DNA of 64,000 nucleotides from positions 4,154,001-4,218,000 of the forward strand of contig OZ017795.1 in assembly GCA_963969395.1 (NCBI GenBank), read 5' to 3'. How positions within the stretch are numbered: position 1 is the first letter of the stretch; each line of letters begins with the position of its first letter. The notes under the pieces were generated by a model. It was given only the letters and a program-made list of their open reading frames with translations. It was not told the origin of the DNA and did no database searches. This document shows positions 1 to 13,288 of this stretch, piece by piece. The stretch comes from Pseudoscleropodium purum. Lineage: Eukaryota > Streptophyta > Bryopsida > Hypnales > Brachytheciaceae. A program made the translations under genes and the position numbers.

Positions 1-2440
1 AGATAAAAATAAAATATATGAAAAACAAATTTATAAAATTTATATTTCAAGTTTTTTTGGATTTTTTTTCAACCCATTGAGTTTAATTTTGGGCTTGCAT
101 GTTGTTATATAAATTTTTCTCCTTGGCACCAATTGAAATAAAAATTATAATCTTAAAAAGATAATGATTTTCACTATCTTATGAAAAAATTCCAAAAAAA
201 TTTGCTAAAAATTGAGCTCCTAAGAACCTACCTAAAATCCATTTTGGAATTTTTGTTCTATAAGGAGACATTGGAACATTAGGAGTTAATTGATTTTCAT
301 GATTTTCATTGCACATAGAAGTAACTTGATCTTGTTGGCCATATCTCAATATCTGAAATGCTATAAAACCACAAGCTTTATGAAACATTGATGTTGTTCT
401 CATATCCCTTTTTACCAAAAACTTCAAGCTCAAATCCATGGAGATAGGGGTTCTTCATTTCATAATATGCTAAATTGATTGTGTCATGGTCATAGGTCTA
501 CAATCCCAGGCTCACATACTATCAACTTTGGTTGACCCGACAATGACATTGGTGAGTAAGGTCATTGTCGTAGCAGACAAAGGAGGCCTGTTTTGGATCA
601 CCATCTTTGTTGCCAACATTGCAAGCATTCTAAAGGGTAGTGTGTAATCTAAATAATGTGGACGTTGAGATGTTACAAAGGAACACTTCTTCATTTCATA
701 ATATGCTAAATTGATCGTGTCATGGTCATAGGTCTGCAATTCCAAATTCACATACTAGCAACTTTAGTTGACTTGACAATGACATTGATGAATAAGGTCA
801 TTGTTGTAGCAGACAAAGGAGGCCTATTTTGGATCACCGTCTTTGTTGCCAACATTGCAAGCATTCTAAAGGGTAGTGTGTAATCTAAATAATGTGACCG
901 TTGAGATGTTACAAAGGAACACTTTTTCTAGTTTCACTTCTTGAAAGGTCAAATGACAAAAAAAGATGATGAAATTATTAGTAAACTTGAGACAAATGCA
1001 ACCCGAGTACTTTTGTAAAATTTCAATGCTTTAGTACTATTTTACAAATTTTCAAAGTTCAAACCGTAAGATAGCTTATACTTAAATACTTGATTCAACT
1101 TGAATGAACACCTTTGAAGCACAAAATGTCTCAACTATCATTGATTGCTTCAAAAAACTCTTCACCTCTTATTGGTGATCGTAGGGATAATTTCCTTACT
1201 TTGAGCAAATATTCTTGGTTCTTATATATTGTTATTGAGACAATATTCTTTTTTTAATAATATTATGTAGAAAACATGTGATTCCTTTTCTAAAATAATA
1301 ACATCAAAAAATTCAATCATATATAGTTATAAAATGACATTATACAAAGTGAAGAATTATGAAATTTGAATGAGTCTTGCTTTCAAGATTAAACTGTCTT
1401 CTTTGCAGAAAAATTACTAAAATATATTCACCTTGAACCAAGTAAATTTCTCTAACAAGCATTACTAAGAGTTAGAAAGCTCACTTTTTAATCATACAAA
1501 GACAATTTTGCAATAAAGTTGGGAAAAATTCAAGAATGATACTTGATTATAATATGCAAAAGTTATAAGAGATTATTTGTCATTCAAAATCACCCATAAG
1601 ATTTTTGAATGCTTTAAACTTACAATCATAATGATGATTGCATTAGCTTAGAAAATTGGAATCTCTTGAATATGTTTCAAAGACACTTCAATTAATGTTC
1701 ACAAAACTTGCTAAAATTTGCTTTATTGCTACTTAAAATTTTGAATAGCTAAATGTGAATAGGAAAAAATCTTCAAAAAAATTAGATTTTAACCAAGACT
1801 GCAACAACCAATAGAATTTGATAGCCAATTTGTCACTTCCTTGATGTTGGAATACATCTATTTAGTGAATTTTGGATTTTAGTACTTCCAATCATCCTTT
1901 ACAACTTGTAAAATCCTTTCTTTTCTATTTTTTTAATGCCACTCACTAACAAAGGAGCTAAAGTTGATACCTGTTTGTCTTGAAGATAGCATTTGCATTA
2001 AATTCCATAAACTAGTTTTAGAATCACTACCCCCCAACTCCATGGCTTAACCCTGGAAGGACACAGCCCCCATAACTAAGGTAGTCACCAAAATACTCTC
2101 ATTATTGAACCAAAAGGTGCATTCTTTGTTTCTACAGTTAACAGTGAAGTCATCTATGGGACCTAAAGGTATCAGCGTCCTCCTTACAGGGTTAAGGATA
2201 TTACGCTAATTCTAATTTAAAGTTTGGAGGAAAGCTTACCAGAGGAACAAAAAACAGTAGAAAAAATAATTAGTATAAATGAATGTATGAAAGATTGAAC
2301 ATATCAGACTAATATAAACAGACTGCCCACAGGGTAATGCAGATTGTAATGTTCGGAATTTCGGGTTCTTTTCAACAAGGCTGCTCGATGTACAATGTGA
2401 AATAATACATGGAATCATTATTGATGATAACCTGCCCTAT
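1..2440. other. AT-rich intergenic region, no convincing gene
   Basis: This stretch is very AT-rich with many short homopolymers. The only reading frames are below about 90 codons and show no family motif or credible splice structure. The one ordered feature is a tandem duplication at 451-923, listed separately. The last few hundred bases probably include the 3' untranslated region of the minus-strand gene that ends at 2441. Confidence 0.6.
451..923. repeat. Two tandem copies of a ~236-bp unit
   Basis: Copy one runs about 451-686 and copy two about 687-923. Both begin TTCTTCATTTCATAATATGC and carry the same blocks in the same order, including CAGACAAAGGAGGCCT and GCAAGCATTCTAAAGGGTAG. They differ at scattered positions, so the duplication is not very recent. 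Short minus-strand frames run through it, but I recognise no protein. Confidence 0.85.
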
Positions 2441-5400
2441 TCAACTGCGTACAGATACTGAGCTAGGAAGGGAGGCATCCATCTTGGCCTTCTCACTTGA
2501 GGATCCTGCAATTCCGGTGCTTGGCAATTTCTTAGTAGCGCCAGGGTCCATCAACTGCTTCCCTAATTTCTGCAAGAAGAGACAAACATGGATTTCAGAT
2601 GCTAAAGAGACTTAAGTGTTGGTGGAAATTGTAATACTTCATGCACCAGAACTTGGACCCCGATTGTATGCGAATGTTCAAGTTACCTCACCAGTTCTTA
2701 AAAGTTCAATACTGCACCATATACTGTGGGCTAAAGCATTTTCAAGAGGCCTTACCAATTCTTAACTTTCACACCTATACTACGGCAAACAATTCTTCAG
2801 AGGAACAGGACATTATGGTCAATCTGAAAAGTAGAGGGTCTGAAGACAGGTGTATGGAAAGTGGCTTTGAAGAATACCAAAAGTCTACCAAGACGGATTG
2901 AAGAGCAGAAACCTAAACCTAAGAGGAAAAAGTCATTTTGACATTAATGTTGACCTAAGATCTTAAATATTGGCAGTCACCACAAAGCCCCACTCTCTCC
3001 ATTCAATTCTCCCAATGGTACAATTTTGCCAGGAGCACTACACATTTTGTAGCTTCCTCAACTAACATCAAGCATCATGATTAAACTGATTCAAAGCGCA
3101 AAGTGTGAACCTGATTCAGCGCAACGTCATTTTGCATCTCCATTCTCCTTACATCCTCGTAAGTAAGACCGAACCATTCGTCTATCCAATGGAAGCATCG
3201 TTTGTGACTCTCCGAAAACAATGACCTCTCCGCCTGCATGCCACCAGGAATGTTCAATATTCATCACAAGGGACCATGGCTCAGCATAAATACTATTTGC
3301 GCTTCCATTATAAAAACAGAGAACCGAAGTGGAGGGCAAACTTACTGCAAGAAGAGCCTGCTCCAATCTGTACCCGAAGCCCCAGTACGGCACATCCACC
3401 GTTACCAATTTGTATGCAGTCATTACTGGATTACATGTAGTCTGCATCCCCAAATGTCAGTTCAAAACTGATTCGATTGCCACGCTCTATATAAGGCCTC
3501 GCAACAAGAGCGAGGCAGTGGATTCCAGCAGACAATGGGAGCAATGTGAAGGTTAACCATCTACAAGACTAAAACTCTCTAGGCGATGGTTGACACCAAT
3601 AAAAGTAGAAAGTAACGAGCTAGGTCACATTCTGATGTGCATGTCCATAGATCACTAAATCCTTAGTTGAGCTTTACAATTGAAACTAGACGGTGATCAA
3701 CATGAGAGGTTTAACCTCCTCCGGCGCTTTTGCGATATATGACATAGATAGAGCCCGCACCGGATCATGCTGACCATGTGCACAGAGAGGTGGCTATACT
3801 AGTCCTGTTGCATAGTTTTGTTTGTTCAAGGGCAGGCGTACCTGCCAACCAGGTGTAAGAAGTCCTCTCCCAGTTTTCTCCGATTTGAATTTGGTGAGGT
3901 CAACCTCCGGTCCACCTACGATGTAGCTCCAGTAGTCCCTCGCACTTGACGCAATGTCCAAATTCTCTACCTTCCTTGCTGCGAGAGTCTCCTTATTCAA
4001 GTTGTGTACCTACAAATCAAGACTATACAATTAGACTACCTCAAATTCACGATGCCCGTTGTACGCATCCAATAATAACTTCGCATACAAGTAAAACTCA
4101 AACTAAAAGACTTGCCATATTAATCTCAGCAACAACTGCAGTGCAGGACTGACGTTCTGCAAGCTCGGACCTCCAAGCACCAACCCGGATAGTTGTTGAG
4201 CAAGAGAATATAAGCTTCACTGCCCTTAGGTAAGACTCATGGAAAGGACAAGCAACAAACACTGGCGCATGGGAACAGCCTGTCTCACATTTGGGGAGTT
4301 TCCGTTATCTGCTACGTGAATGGTTTCGATGGTCAGCGTGAACCTGTTCAAGTATGGGCACTACACAAGGTTCAAGTCAGTCACCAACGCACAATTCTCC
4401 CCAGGAGGGAATTTAGGCTAAACGCCTGACATTCATTTACTTATTGTCGCGCAAAATTACATAACTAAGAACTCTGAAGCCATATATCAAGTATGCATTT
4501 CATTGTTTACCCCGAAGTGATCAAGCTAAAATAGAAAGTCCACTTTGGAAGCTAATTGTCGAGTATTGTTACTTCTAAAACATATATTGCTATTATTCAA
4601 AATGTAGGAATAGTTCTTCATTCATTATCCTAAACCCTTGAAGTTTTCTGAATTACTTATTGTAACTCCAATAGACATGAAAGCGGACATTTTTGAACGA
4701 TTGGGCACTTAACAAGGCACTGATCTTTTCCCGAACATGTTGCACAGAAGAGAATGCCTAACCTTGAGTACTGATGTTCCAAAGAATCAATTGATCACGG
4801 TCACGCACCGAAAAATTCGCCATACCACAAGTCAATTTTCATTATTATACACGCAGTCAGTGCATTTGTGCCTCATAAACCAAAATTTTCAATAAGTTGT
4901 CATGTAATAATTCAAAGGCCACATACTTAATCCACAGTGTGGGCGCTTTTTCATCTTTTGTAAAATCTGCCTAAGAACAATTCACACACTCCTAAGAACA
5001 CTCCCAGGTATGATCACTAGGCACACTGTATACATCAGTGATTATGTCCAACACTTATCGATGCTCCTGGGAACAAAGTAAAGAAGATAAATGTTGATAA
5101 CCTATACCCACTAAAGCCAAATCGAGAGGGTGCTGATAAGGTTAGTGAAAATTTGGCAGAGGAGAATGCAGCAAAGAGGATAACCTGTTTTGCACTTAGG
5201 ATAGGCATTCCACGCCTCCTCCTCGATATACATGTATTTCGCAGGGACAAATGTTGACAACCAGGTAGGTATTTTGCTGCAGCCAATAATAAATCCAATA
5301 GATTTTCACATCAGAAGGCTGCTTTATAGAACATTTGCACCAAGCAGCTTCTGAGCCACATGAACCGAGGCTGAAGAGGATCATTCACGAATCTCACCTT

Positions 5401-6102
5401 TGTAAATGATAGATTTTTGAGGTATATTGCCCCTGGCCAAATTCTTCGTCCTCGAAAGGTCTATTTATCAGAACTTCCACACCTTCGCCTCCTCCTGTCT
5501 GCTGCTCTTGAATTTTGGTGACCATATACATTTGTGCAATTCTATACTGCAATTCCACGTACCGCTCAATCAATGCCACGATCAGTTAACCCTAACAGTG
5601 AAAGATTCCTACCTTAACTTAATCTTTCTCCGAAAAAAGCATTTTCCAGTAATACTTGCTCTCTAAAGTCTCCTGATATAATGACTCGTTAGAGATAACT
5701 TTCAGACAAAGGATTGTTGGAGCTCACCTCTTCCAGTAACAGCGGCATGACCACACGACTACAACCACGATGTACCTGGTCAAGGAATTCCACATTGATG
5801 CACACAGCCCTAACTCGGAATTCTGACGAAAGGTCTAAGCTCTAACACCTTGCGCGGCTAGAGAAATTTCAACATTACAATGAACCCTACATTACATTCA
5901 ACATTGTGATGTTCCCTTTGAAATGTCAGACAAGGGTGCTTTCATCTTCAACAGGTTGCAAAGAAACGCAAAGCTTGACAACGAAATGTTTTGATACTTT
6001 ACAACACAACCTAACACGTAAACCTAAACTGGCAGAATCGCCATATTTCCAGCTAAGACCTTAAGAGAAAGAACGAGGATACAATTCCAAGATTTGCACC
6101 AT
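2441..6102 (-). CDS. Phosphatidylinositol transfer protein (START-like, IP_trans family)
   Basis: Probably a soluble protein that moves phosphatidylinositol and phosphatidylcholine between membranes. Ten exons (high to low): 6102-6083, 5758-5728, 5546-5398, 5276-5185, 4770-4763, 4360-4289, 4009-3842, 3441-3346, 3233-3111 and 2569-2441. They total 888 nt, 295 residues, with every phase compatible. Family hallmarks appear in order: start MVQILEF then RVVMP, YRIAQMYMV, TGGGEGVEVL, GQYTSKIYHL, EEEAWNAYPKCKT, CPYLNRFTLTIETIH, ARDYWSYIVGG, MTAYKLVTVDVPYWGFG and WIDEWFGLTYEDVRRME. The length is slightly above the roughly 270 of animal PITPs because of a serine-rich tail of about 42 residues encoded by the last exon. 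Each intron is GT-AG. Exon 5 is an 8-nt microexon. The last donor (CAG|GTTCAC) is weak; reading through would end at 3081. This is a different fold from Sec14-type transfer proteins. Confidence 0.9.
4763..4770 (-). other. 8-nt microexon of the PITP gene
   Basis: Exon 4 ends in phase 1 after CKT+G, and exon 6 must start in phase 0 because an in-frame TAG precedes CPYLN. The only way found to join them is the 8-mer TACTCAAG, preceded by ...ACATCAG and followed by GTTAGG on the minus strand. It yields Val-Leu-Lys, the three residues needed between CKT and CPY in this family. Confidence 0.8.
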
Positions 6103-6740
6103 GGTGTCGTTGGTCCTTCGCGCTACCTGTCTCCGCGAGGTTGAAGCACAACCAAACTTCGCACATAAAAAACCCTTTAGTAATTGCGAACAACGCGAGC
6201 TCCCTGTTTCCCAAAACCAAGAGTCTGGCAATCTGGAGAGAAGAGTCTTCCGACCCAATCACAAGCTCCCCCTTCGCCAATCTCCTTTCCCTAAGATCTG
6301 ATCCCTGCCAACCCAACCGATCCACACCAGCACTCACTCACCCACCCACTCACTCACTCATCCAAATCTAAAAACTTGCCCACCACTTCAAAATTCGAAC
6401 TCCGGCCACAGCCCAGTCACATAGTTGTAATTTGTTGCCTGTGAAAAGATCAGAAACGTGGACAGGGGATTGAATGAATGAATGATCAAACAGCAACGAG
6501 ATCCAGATGCTCGTAAGAATGCCTAATAGGACAGGAACAAATTAGGAAGCCCAAAGAAGGGTCGGAGAGCCAAACATGCCACCTTTTTGAGAGTGGTCTA
6601 CAAATGAGGGTTGGCCACAACATGCTCTTGCTAGCTTAGACTTACGACATGCTAAATACGAAAGTTGTCACTACGAAGAGCGTTGTAGTGATCCAATTAG
6701 TGTTGTCCCTCCTTTGACTGGAAGGTGGATACGTTCCACT
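6103..6740. promoter_or_regulatory. Upstream region of the PITP gene with CACT-type microsatellite
   Basis: This holds the presumed promoter and 5' untranslated leader of the minus-strand PITP gene. A run of CACTCACTCACCCACC-type tetranucleotides lies at about 6331-6363. Plus-strand reading frames in 6100-6370 are antisense to the gene start and carry no recognisable domain. No clear TATA box could be assigned. Confidence 0.4.
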
Positions 6741-9700
6741 AATCTACTCATGCTTATTAGACCAACCCCAGCTGTTTTGATTTGGTCCACAGATCACTCG
6801 CACGGCCGTGTGCACGTCACACACAAGGAAAATGGCTTGAGTTTGAAACTTTGAAAAAGCAAGCAAGCCAAGGTGCTGGCCGGGCAATTGTTGTCTGGGG
6901 AAGCTTCGGAGTGATGGATCCGGAGTCGTGGATCTCACTGCCAGTGTGTTTCGGAATCTTCGACTCGGTACTGTAGCGTTTTAGATTTAAATACTGGTGG
7001 TAAAACCGAAGCACGAGGTGGGTGGGTTCCAAATTGAAGGCCAAGCCACACTCGGGTCAACACGTAGCTGGCCGACCAGTTGGGTACATGAAACTTTTTA
7101 GCGTTTAGCAGATGAGGGCAACTTATCTTAGGGCCACTTATACATTTTTTTTAAGAGGCCGGGGAAATTTGCTGTGTCAGAGGCCAAAAATCCTCACTTG
7201 TGATTGGACAAAATGCTGAAATGAGTCCCAACTCCTTTAAACCTAGAGGCTAGGCCAATTTGGTAAAATGAATTTTTTATTCAAAAAAGACATGATTTGA
7301 CATGATCAAGCTTGTTGAATTGGTTGCACCAAATATGGGAGGCCAATCCTTGGCTTTAAGGTCAATATTAGATTTTAATTAAAGCCTCAAGGAGAATTGG
7401 TTCGGCATTTAAGTATAAAGTAGCCCTAAAGATTTCAGACCCTCTTTCTATTTTTTCTAGATTTTATTAAATCGGCCCAACTTCTTAGCCTCAAGGCCTT
7501 TACATATGGGAGAATTGGCCCCTGTCTATAATCTTTTCTTATAATGAGTAGTTGACATTGGCCTTCAATCCAAAAGAATCTAAAATTTTGTGCAATCAAC
7601 CTCAAGGAGAATTGGTTTGACCTCTAAGTGTGAAACTACCCTTAAAGAGAGAAATGACTCCAACCATGTGTCTAGGTTGGCATTCATTACAAGTTTGTTT
7701 AATTTAGGTCTTAGTTCATATCTCAAGAAAAATGAAGAGTGACATGAAGACTACATAAGATGGATACTTCGAAACTAACATTTTTTGCTAATGTGCCTAA
7801 TTACTAATATTTGATTGATCAAATTCTCATGTATTTCTTGTTGAAAAATGAAAGGAGGTTCCAATACACCAAAGAATGCAACATTTGGATCTTGAATGCA
7901 AAAGTTATGAAGGGTCAAAGTTTTTTTGGATAGACATTCTAAAATCATTTCTTCAACATATGTTCATATTGATTTTGAAGATGTACACATAGTGATGGTA
8001 GTAGTTTTAAGCAAGGTGTAAGTTGATGTACCCATTTTAGCTTCACTAGAAGAGAAACTCTATAATACCTAAAGTGCTTAATTGTAGAGTTTAATATTAG
8101 AGATGAAGTTATTTTAAGATGTAAGTATTTATGAGGTATTGAAATCAGTAGAGAGAGGTTGGTTATTTTTTAGTTTCCTTTTGTGAAGAAGAATGTACTA
8201 TATGTGGCATATTTGATGGCAATGTTGTTGGTGTAATGTGTTTTTTATGTCTAGTTTGCAAATTTTGAATTCTTTTCGTACTTTAGAGATGGATGGAATA
8301 TGAGTAATATCATATACACCAATTGTAATTACTATTAGTGGGTATACATTTTAATGATGAGTGGTGATGTCTTGAAAGAGTAGTTGAATTTTATTCATTT
8401 TTAAAGATATAGAGAATTTGAAGAAAAGTAGTTATGCATTACAAAACATGAATTCAATAAATTTGTATTTTATGAGTTTTTGAAGTTTTTGTAGGTGGTG
8501 TATTTAGATATAGTATAGTACATACATATAGTATGTCTAGGCATAATTTTGTTGTACATGTACAATTGTTAGTAGTTGGGCATGTGCATGGAAGTAGCTA
8601 ATGGATTACCATTTATTCTTGTTGATAATTGTCTATATTTCCCACATTAATAAGGAGGAAGCATCTTGAATTTGTATTAGAGAAGAGTAATTTCCAAATT
8701 TCATATTTTGCCTTAAATTGTATCATTGAATGGGTAGGGCTTTAATTTGGAGGTTGATACACCAAAATAACTCATATAGCCATGTATCAATTTGTTGTAA
8801 GTTGCTAAGTGGGTTAAATTTTGAAGGATATTTTATGGGCCAAAAGACGTTTTTTAATACAAAGCCTACATATTGTTCATATTGGAATTAAATTGGTGAG
8901 TGACTTGTTTATTTGTAATTGGAGATCAGACCTAAAGTTATCAAACAAATTATAGTCAATATTGGGGATAATAAGCCATTTGTAATGCTAGGAAATTGAT
9001 ATGCATAGTTTCAACATTGTTGTCATATTTTTGAGGTGTGATTCTATAAATTTAATATGGCATTTATATGTTGTGATATATAGGGAAAACTATTCATCTC
9101 TTTGAAGGTAGAAGGAGGCTAGGGTGTATATGTTATAGTCTTTGTGAGTTAATTTATGTTCTTAGTTTTAGTATCCAACTATAGCTAATGCATCTATGGC
9201 GAATTTCATTAAAATGGTGGCATTCTAAAACTTTGGCAGTTTTACATCTATACCCATCCCAAATGTTCAAACCAATTGTTTTGAAAGTGGCAAATTTCAT
9301 ATGCCATCTTAATGAAATTAGCCATATCTACTATTTCATTTCCATGGATGTTAACAAATGGTTGAACTTTTTGGATTGTAAAAAGGTATATATGATTTTG
9401 CAACATGTTAATAATAAAAGTCAATATGATTTTGTTAAGATAGTATTTATAAATGGAGTCAAAATCACTATATGGCATTATTTTTTCTTTGTAGACAAAT
9501 GAAAATCATTAATATTCAAAAAGTAATAGTAAAAATTGGAAGAATTTTAATATTTTATGAAAAATTTCGAATTAAGTCAAGACTTATAGAAATTCAAAGT
9601 GTTCAATACGTGCTTGTTTGAAGCATGTTAAAAAAGCCCCCAAATTTGAAACATTGTAGAGGAATAAGTGTCAATGCATGACTTTTAAGATTATTGTAGA

Positions 9701-11497
9701 AATGCAAGATGCACTTATTGGTCCGTTAATTAAATGATTTTTGGCAAGGTACCTTGGTAATAAGACTCGTCTTTTTTAGTGTGAACCCCCCAAAAATGCC
9801 ATGGACACTAAGAGTGTTTGATGGATGACTTCATTTGAGACTTTAGGATGGAAAGAATGTTTTATCCAATATTTTTTTTGGAATTTTCTAGAATACATTT
9901 TCAGTGAATAGTATTGCAAATTTCTTCATTATGGTATTATTGAATTTTCTAAAAAGAAGATGCTTAATCTATAGATCACTATTATTAATAATGTATTTTG
10001 GCCATTTCTACCTATTTATTCTTAATGTGAATTTTAGCCATAAAAATTATATTTTTTGAATTTGAGTCCAACTAATGAAATGAATCTTATTAAGTGCAAT
10101 TTTTAAACCAATCGAAAATTTTGAAAAATTTACAAATTTTAATATTTTATAGCAATATGAACTTTGAGCCTATAACTATGGTTTGTTGATTTTTTAATTT
10201 TAGGGTGATACAATTACTTTGGTTTATACCATAATGTCATACTTCTAGTAAAAATTTCAAATTTTTTGAATATATTTTGTATTTGATGTAAATTTCCTTT
10301 ATATTATATATATAAATTTCAAATTTCTCTCCAAAAAACTTGAAAATTTCATGATTTATAGCAAATATATAATCTCATCTTTGTAAAATAAATATAAATT
10401 TTTTTATTTGTATTCAATTGTAAAATAGTAGCAAATACACTAATAGACAATCTAGATCTTAAATTAAGTTGTTTGTTTGTTTTATTTGTTATAGTGAGAT
10501 CTCTGGAACCGTAGGTCCCCTAATCATGTTTTTTGTATTGTGGGAAAGCTCTTTGAGGAGGGGTGCATAGCCTTTGTTTCATGTTGTTTAGACCTATAGT
10601 ATGAAAATGAATGAACTTTGAAGTATTTATGAATTAAAAAATTTTAAATTTATCTTAACTTTTATTTTGACTATGGCAATAGAGGGCATCCTAGTGAGGT
10701 TTGAAATCAATGATCATGGATCCTTCCTTCTAGGGTTAAGGTTAGGTTGATGACACTTCAATAGACACCTAAAGTAAAACAACTCATACGGATTGAAGAC
10801 CCATTGTGGACTCCTAGAAATGATCCCATTAAGGTTTTCTTCTAGCTAATGAAAATTTGAGCCACAATCAATGTCTTAGCTAGTTGGAATGGAGTGATTA
10901 ATCACTATAATAGGAACTTTCAACTTTTCAGTGTTAATTCATTGTAGGAAGTGACTCCTTTAGGCTTCCATATTAGAAATTATTGGAACTGCATTAGGTG
11001 AGTTTGATGAACATTATGGATACAATTTTTGTTGGTTTTGGAGAAGTCTAGAGACCATGATGGGTAGAACACTTTAAAAATTTATAACAAATTCATACTT
11101 TGTTGAAAAAATATAATTTAAATTGCTCTTGCCATTTTTGATAGTTGTCTATATGTATGAAAAAAATCAGAAAATTTCACCAATAACATGAGGGCAAACT
11201 CCTCATTCAGTCCGTAATGGGCTGTTTTACCTTATTTGACAAAAATGAGGGGTGACAGAAATCATGGTATGATAACTACTTCTACCTTAGGAATGAAGGA
11301 CCCGTGCCGAACATGTGCGAATGGGTCCACCATGAATGGAACATTCGGCACATCGAGTTCTATTTGGTGAGACCAGGGTTCCCAACAGTGAGGACGGAGT
11401 TCCCAAGATGGGAAGAGAGGGTACTGAAGAACATACATGTCCCTTGGCGCAGATTTTCGCCATCTTGATGATTGGGTGTTGGTGTTGAAGAAGGGCG
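6741..11497. other. AT-rich intergenic region without a recognisable gene
   Basis: About 4.7 kb of AT-rich sequence. Related blocks containing CCTCAAGGAGAATTGGTT recur near 7388 and 7601, suggesting an old degenerate repeat. Frames of 100 codons or fewer near 9188-9502 and 11262-11586 lack family motifs; the latter is antisense to the start of SDH5. The last few hundred bases probably hold the SDH5 promoter. Confidence 0.55.
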
Positions 11498-13288
11498 ATG
11501 GCGATGGCGATGGCAGGCAGATTAGCCGCGCTGCTCTTGCGTCGCTCCACCGTCCCCTCATGGCGTGCGATCTCGTCTTTCTCCACGCCTTCTGCCCCAG
11601 CTCATCGCGTTCACTCTTCTGGTACTGTTGTCTTTGGGGAGTTCCTAATTTTTTGAAACCCTAAAACCAGCACTGGGTGCGAATTTTATTATTTCGCTTC
11701 CGGAGTTGAGGTTGTGACGATTTGAGAAATTTACTGGTAGGCTGTGTTCCAACTGCGCACTTTAGCTGAGAATGGGCCACTGATTCCAAAAATCTATGGC
11801 CGAGAAGTCCTTGCGGAATTCCAAGGGATTGTATATTCTTGTCTTATAGTAAATTTAGGTTTTCTGGTCGCACTTGCACTTTCGAGCTGACTGCATAGAG
11901 TGACAAAATTTTTACTTAGACTGGCAAAGCTCTTAGTGTTAAGTTAATGTCATCCAAATGGGGATAATTCTATGTCAGTGATGTTTTGCCATTGGTATTA
12001 ATTTTGCAACTATTAAGTGGACACCAAATCAATGTTTAACTGACTGTTTTTAGTGTTGATATACTGTCAATTAGAAGATTAACTTGAAAAACTTCGTCAA
12101 TCTCGTGGGAATCTATTGAGATGTTCGCCTCGTTCCGAGATAGGCGTGCTGTTTTTGGTGATGTCTGATGGTTGTTTGAACCCAGAACCAATGCGGAGGA
12201 ATTTTTGATTGGAGGAGAGCCTTGCATTTAACTAAATGTTCTTAAGTTACGACAGCCATTGTGAACTTCAATTCAAGAAACACTGACTCACGACGTCGAG
12301 ATTGACTTGCCTTTTTTTTTCAGGCCAGCCAATTGCTCCGAAGTCCACGATCTTGGGTGGATGGCCGAGCCAAGTTCGACACATGAGCACTGATCTGAGT
12401 GCCCTGCCAGATATCAAAGATGGTGGCATTCTCAAGTCTTTGAATGCGTTGTTGGGCACCACCTGGACGGATTTGGAGTCATCAGTTGAGGAGGCTGTGA
12501 AGAGGTCCCTCAAGAGCAGCAGTGACGATGTTACTGGGAAAGAGGCCTTGACAGATGCATGGCGTGCAGCTCAGGCAGTTGAGAAGTTTGGTGGAAACAT
12601 ATTGCAAGAATTGCTTCTGGAAATCACCGACTTGAGCGGCGGTAGTGGAGAGGTTAGTCTCTTACTACATATCCTTTTTAGTGGATTTTGTTTGAGACTT
12701 TGTCCCCGTCTGTTGCACATATCTTTCATTGGATTCTGAGTGTTGTATTAGTTGGTACATGTCCTACTTCTGAAGCATTTAAGTACTCAACCATGACAGC
12801 GCAGTTATGTTACCCAGCTTGTGATACGTGGATGTGTTTGGCAGGATGTCAAGCCAATTCCTGATTCTACTTACAATGCAGTTGAAGCTGCTTATAAGAA
12901 GTACACTACATACCTGGATTCCTTTGAGGAAGACGAAGCTTATATAAAGAAGAAGGTGGAGAATGAGCTTGGTGGTTTATTCCTGCAAATTAAGCAGCGT
13001 CTTTCCGGCCTGGATCCCAAGTGGTCCAAGGTGAGCACTTCTTTTCGAACATTGATGAAAGTGCTTGTAGTTGTGGCAAACTCTTTCAGACGTATCTCAT
13101 TCATGCAATCAAGCCCTAGTTTTATGTTTGATTGCAGGAACATGCTTTCATTAGGAGTTTGCAGTGACCATGAGTGCATGTATGTTCACCAAATGCTGAT
13201 ATTCATTTACTTGACTGGCATGCAGATTACACTTCTTGGGACGTCTGGTCTCTCGGGGTCTTACATTGAGCGCCGTAATTTGGTTTAG
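11498..13288 (+). CDS. SDH5: Succinate dehydrogenase subunit 5, mitochondrial
   Basis: A plant-specific accessory subunit of respiratory complex II in the inner mitochondrial membrane. Four exons: 11498-11621, 12324-12652, 12845-13030 and 13226-13288, totalling 702 nt and 233 residues, all introns GT-AG and in phase. The start is the first of three in-frame ATGs (MAMAMAG). It opens an Arg- and Ser-rich, acid-free presequence typical of mitochondrial import. The body shows the SDH5 pattern as I remember it: EALTDAWRAAQAVEKFGG, the DVKPIPD block, an acidic linker before KKKVENELGG, then LDPKWSK and the C-terminal signature LLGTSGLSGSYIERR. The length is close to the flowering-plant protein. There is no operon-like neighbour; a pogo transposon begins 480 bases downstream. 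An alternative start at the second or third ATG would change little. Confidence 0.85.

Noticed and set aside
3127..3453. 108-codon minus frame taken as one gene
   Set aside because: Only 3441-3346 is PITP coding in this frame. The rest crosses an intron, and the next exon is read in another frame (WIDEWFGLTYEDVRRME).
6053..6371. Several frames of 65-94 codons on both strands
   Set aside because: They overlap the PITP first exon and leader in other frames or antisense, with no motif.
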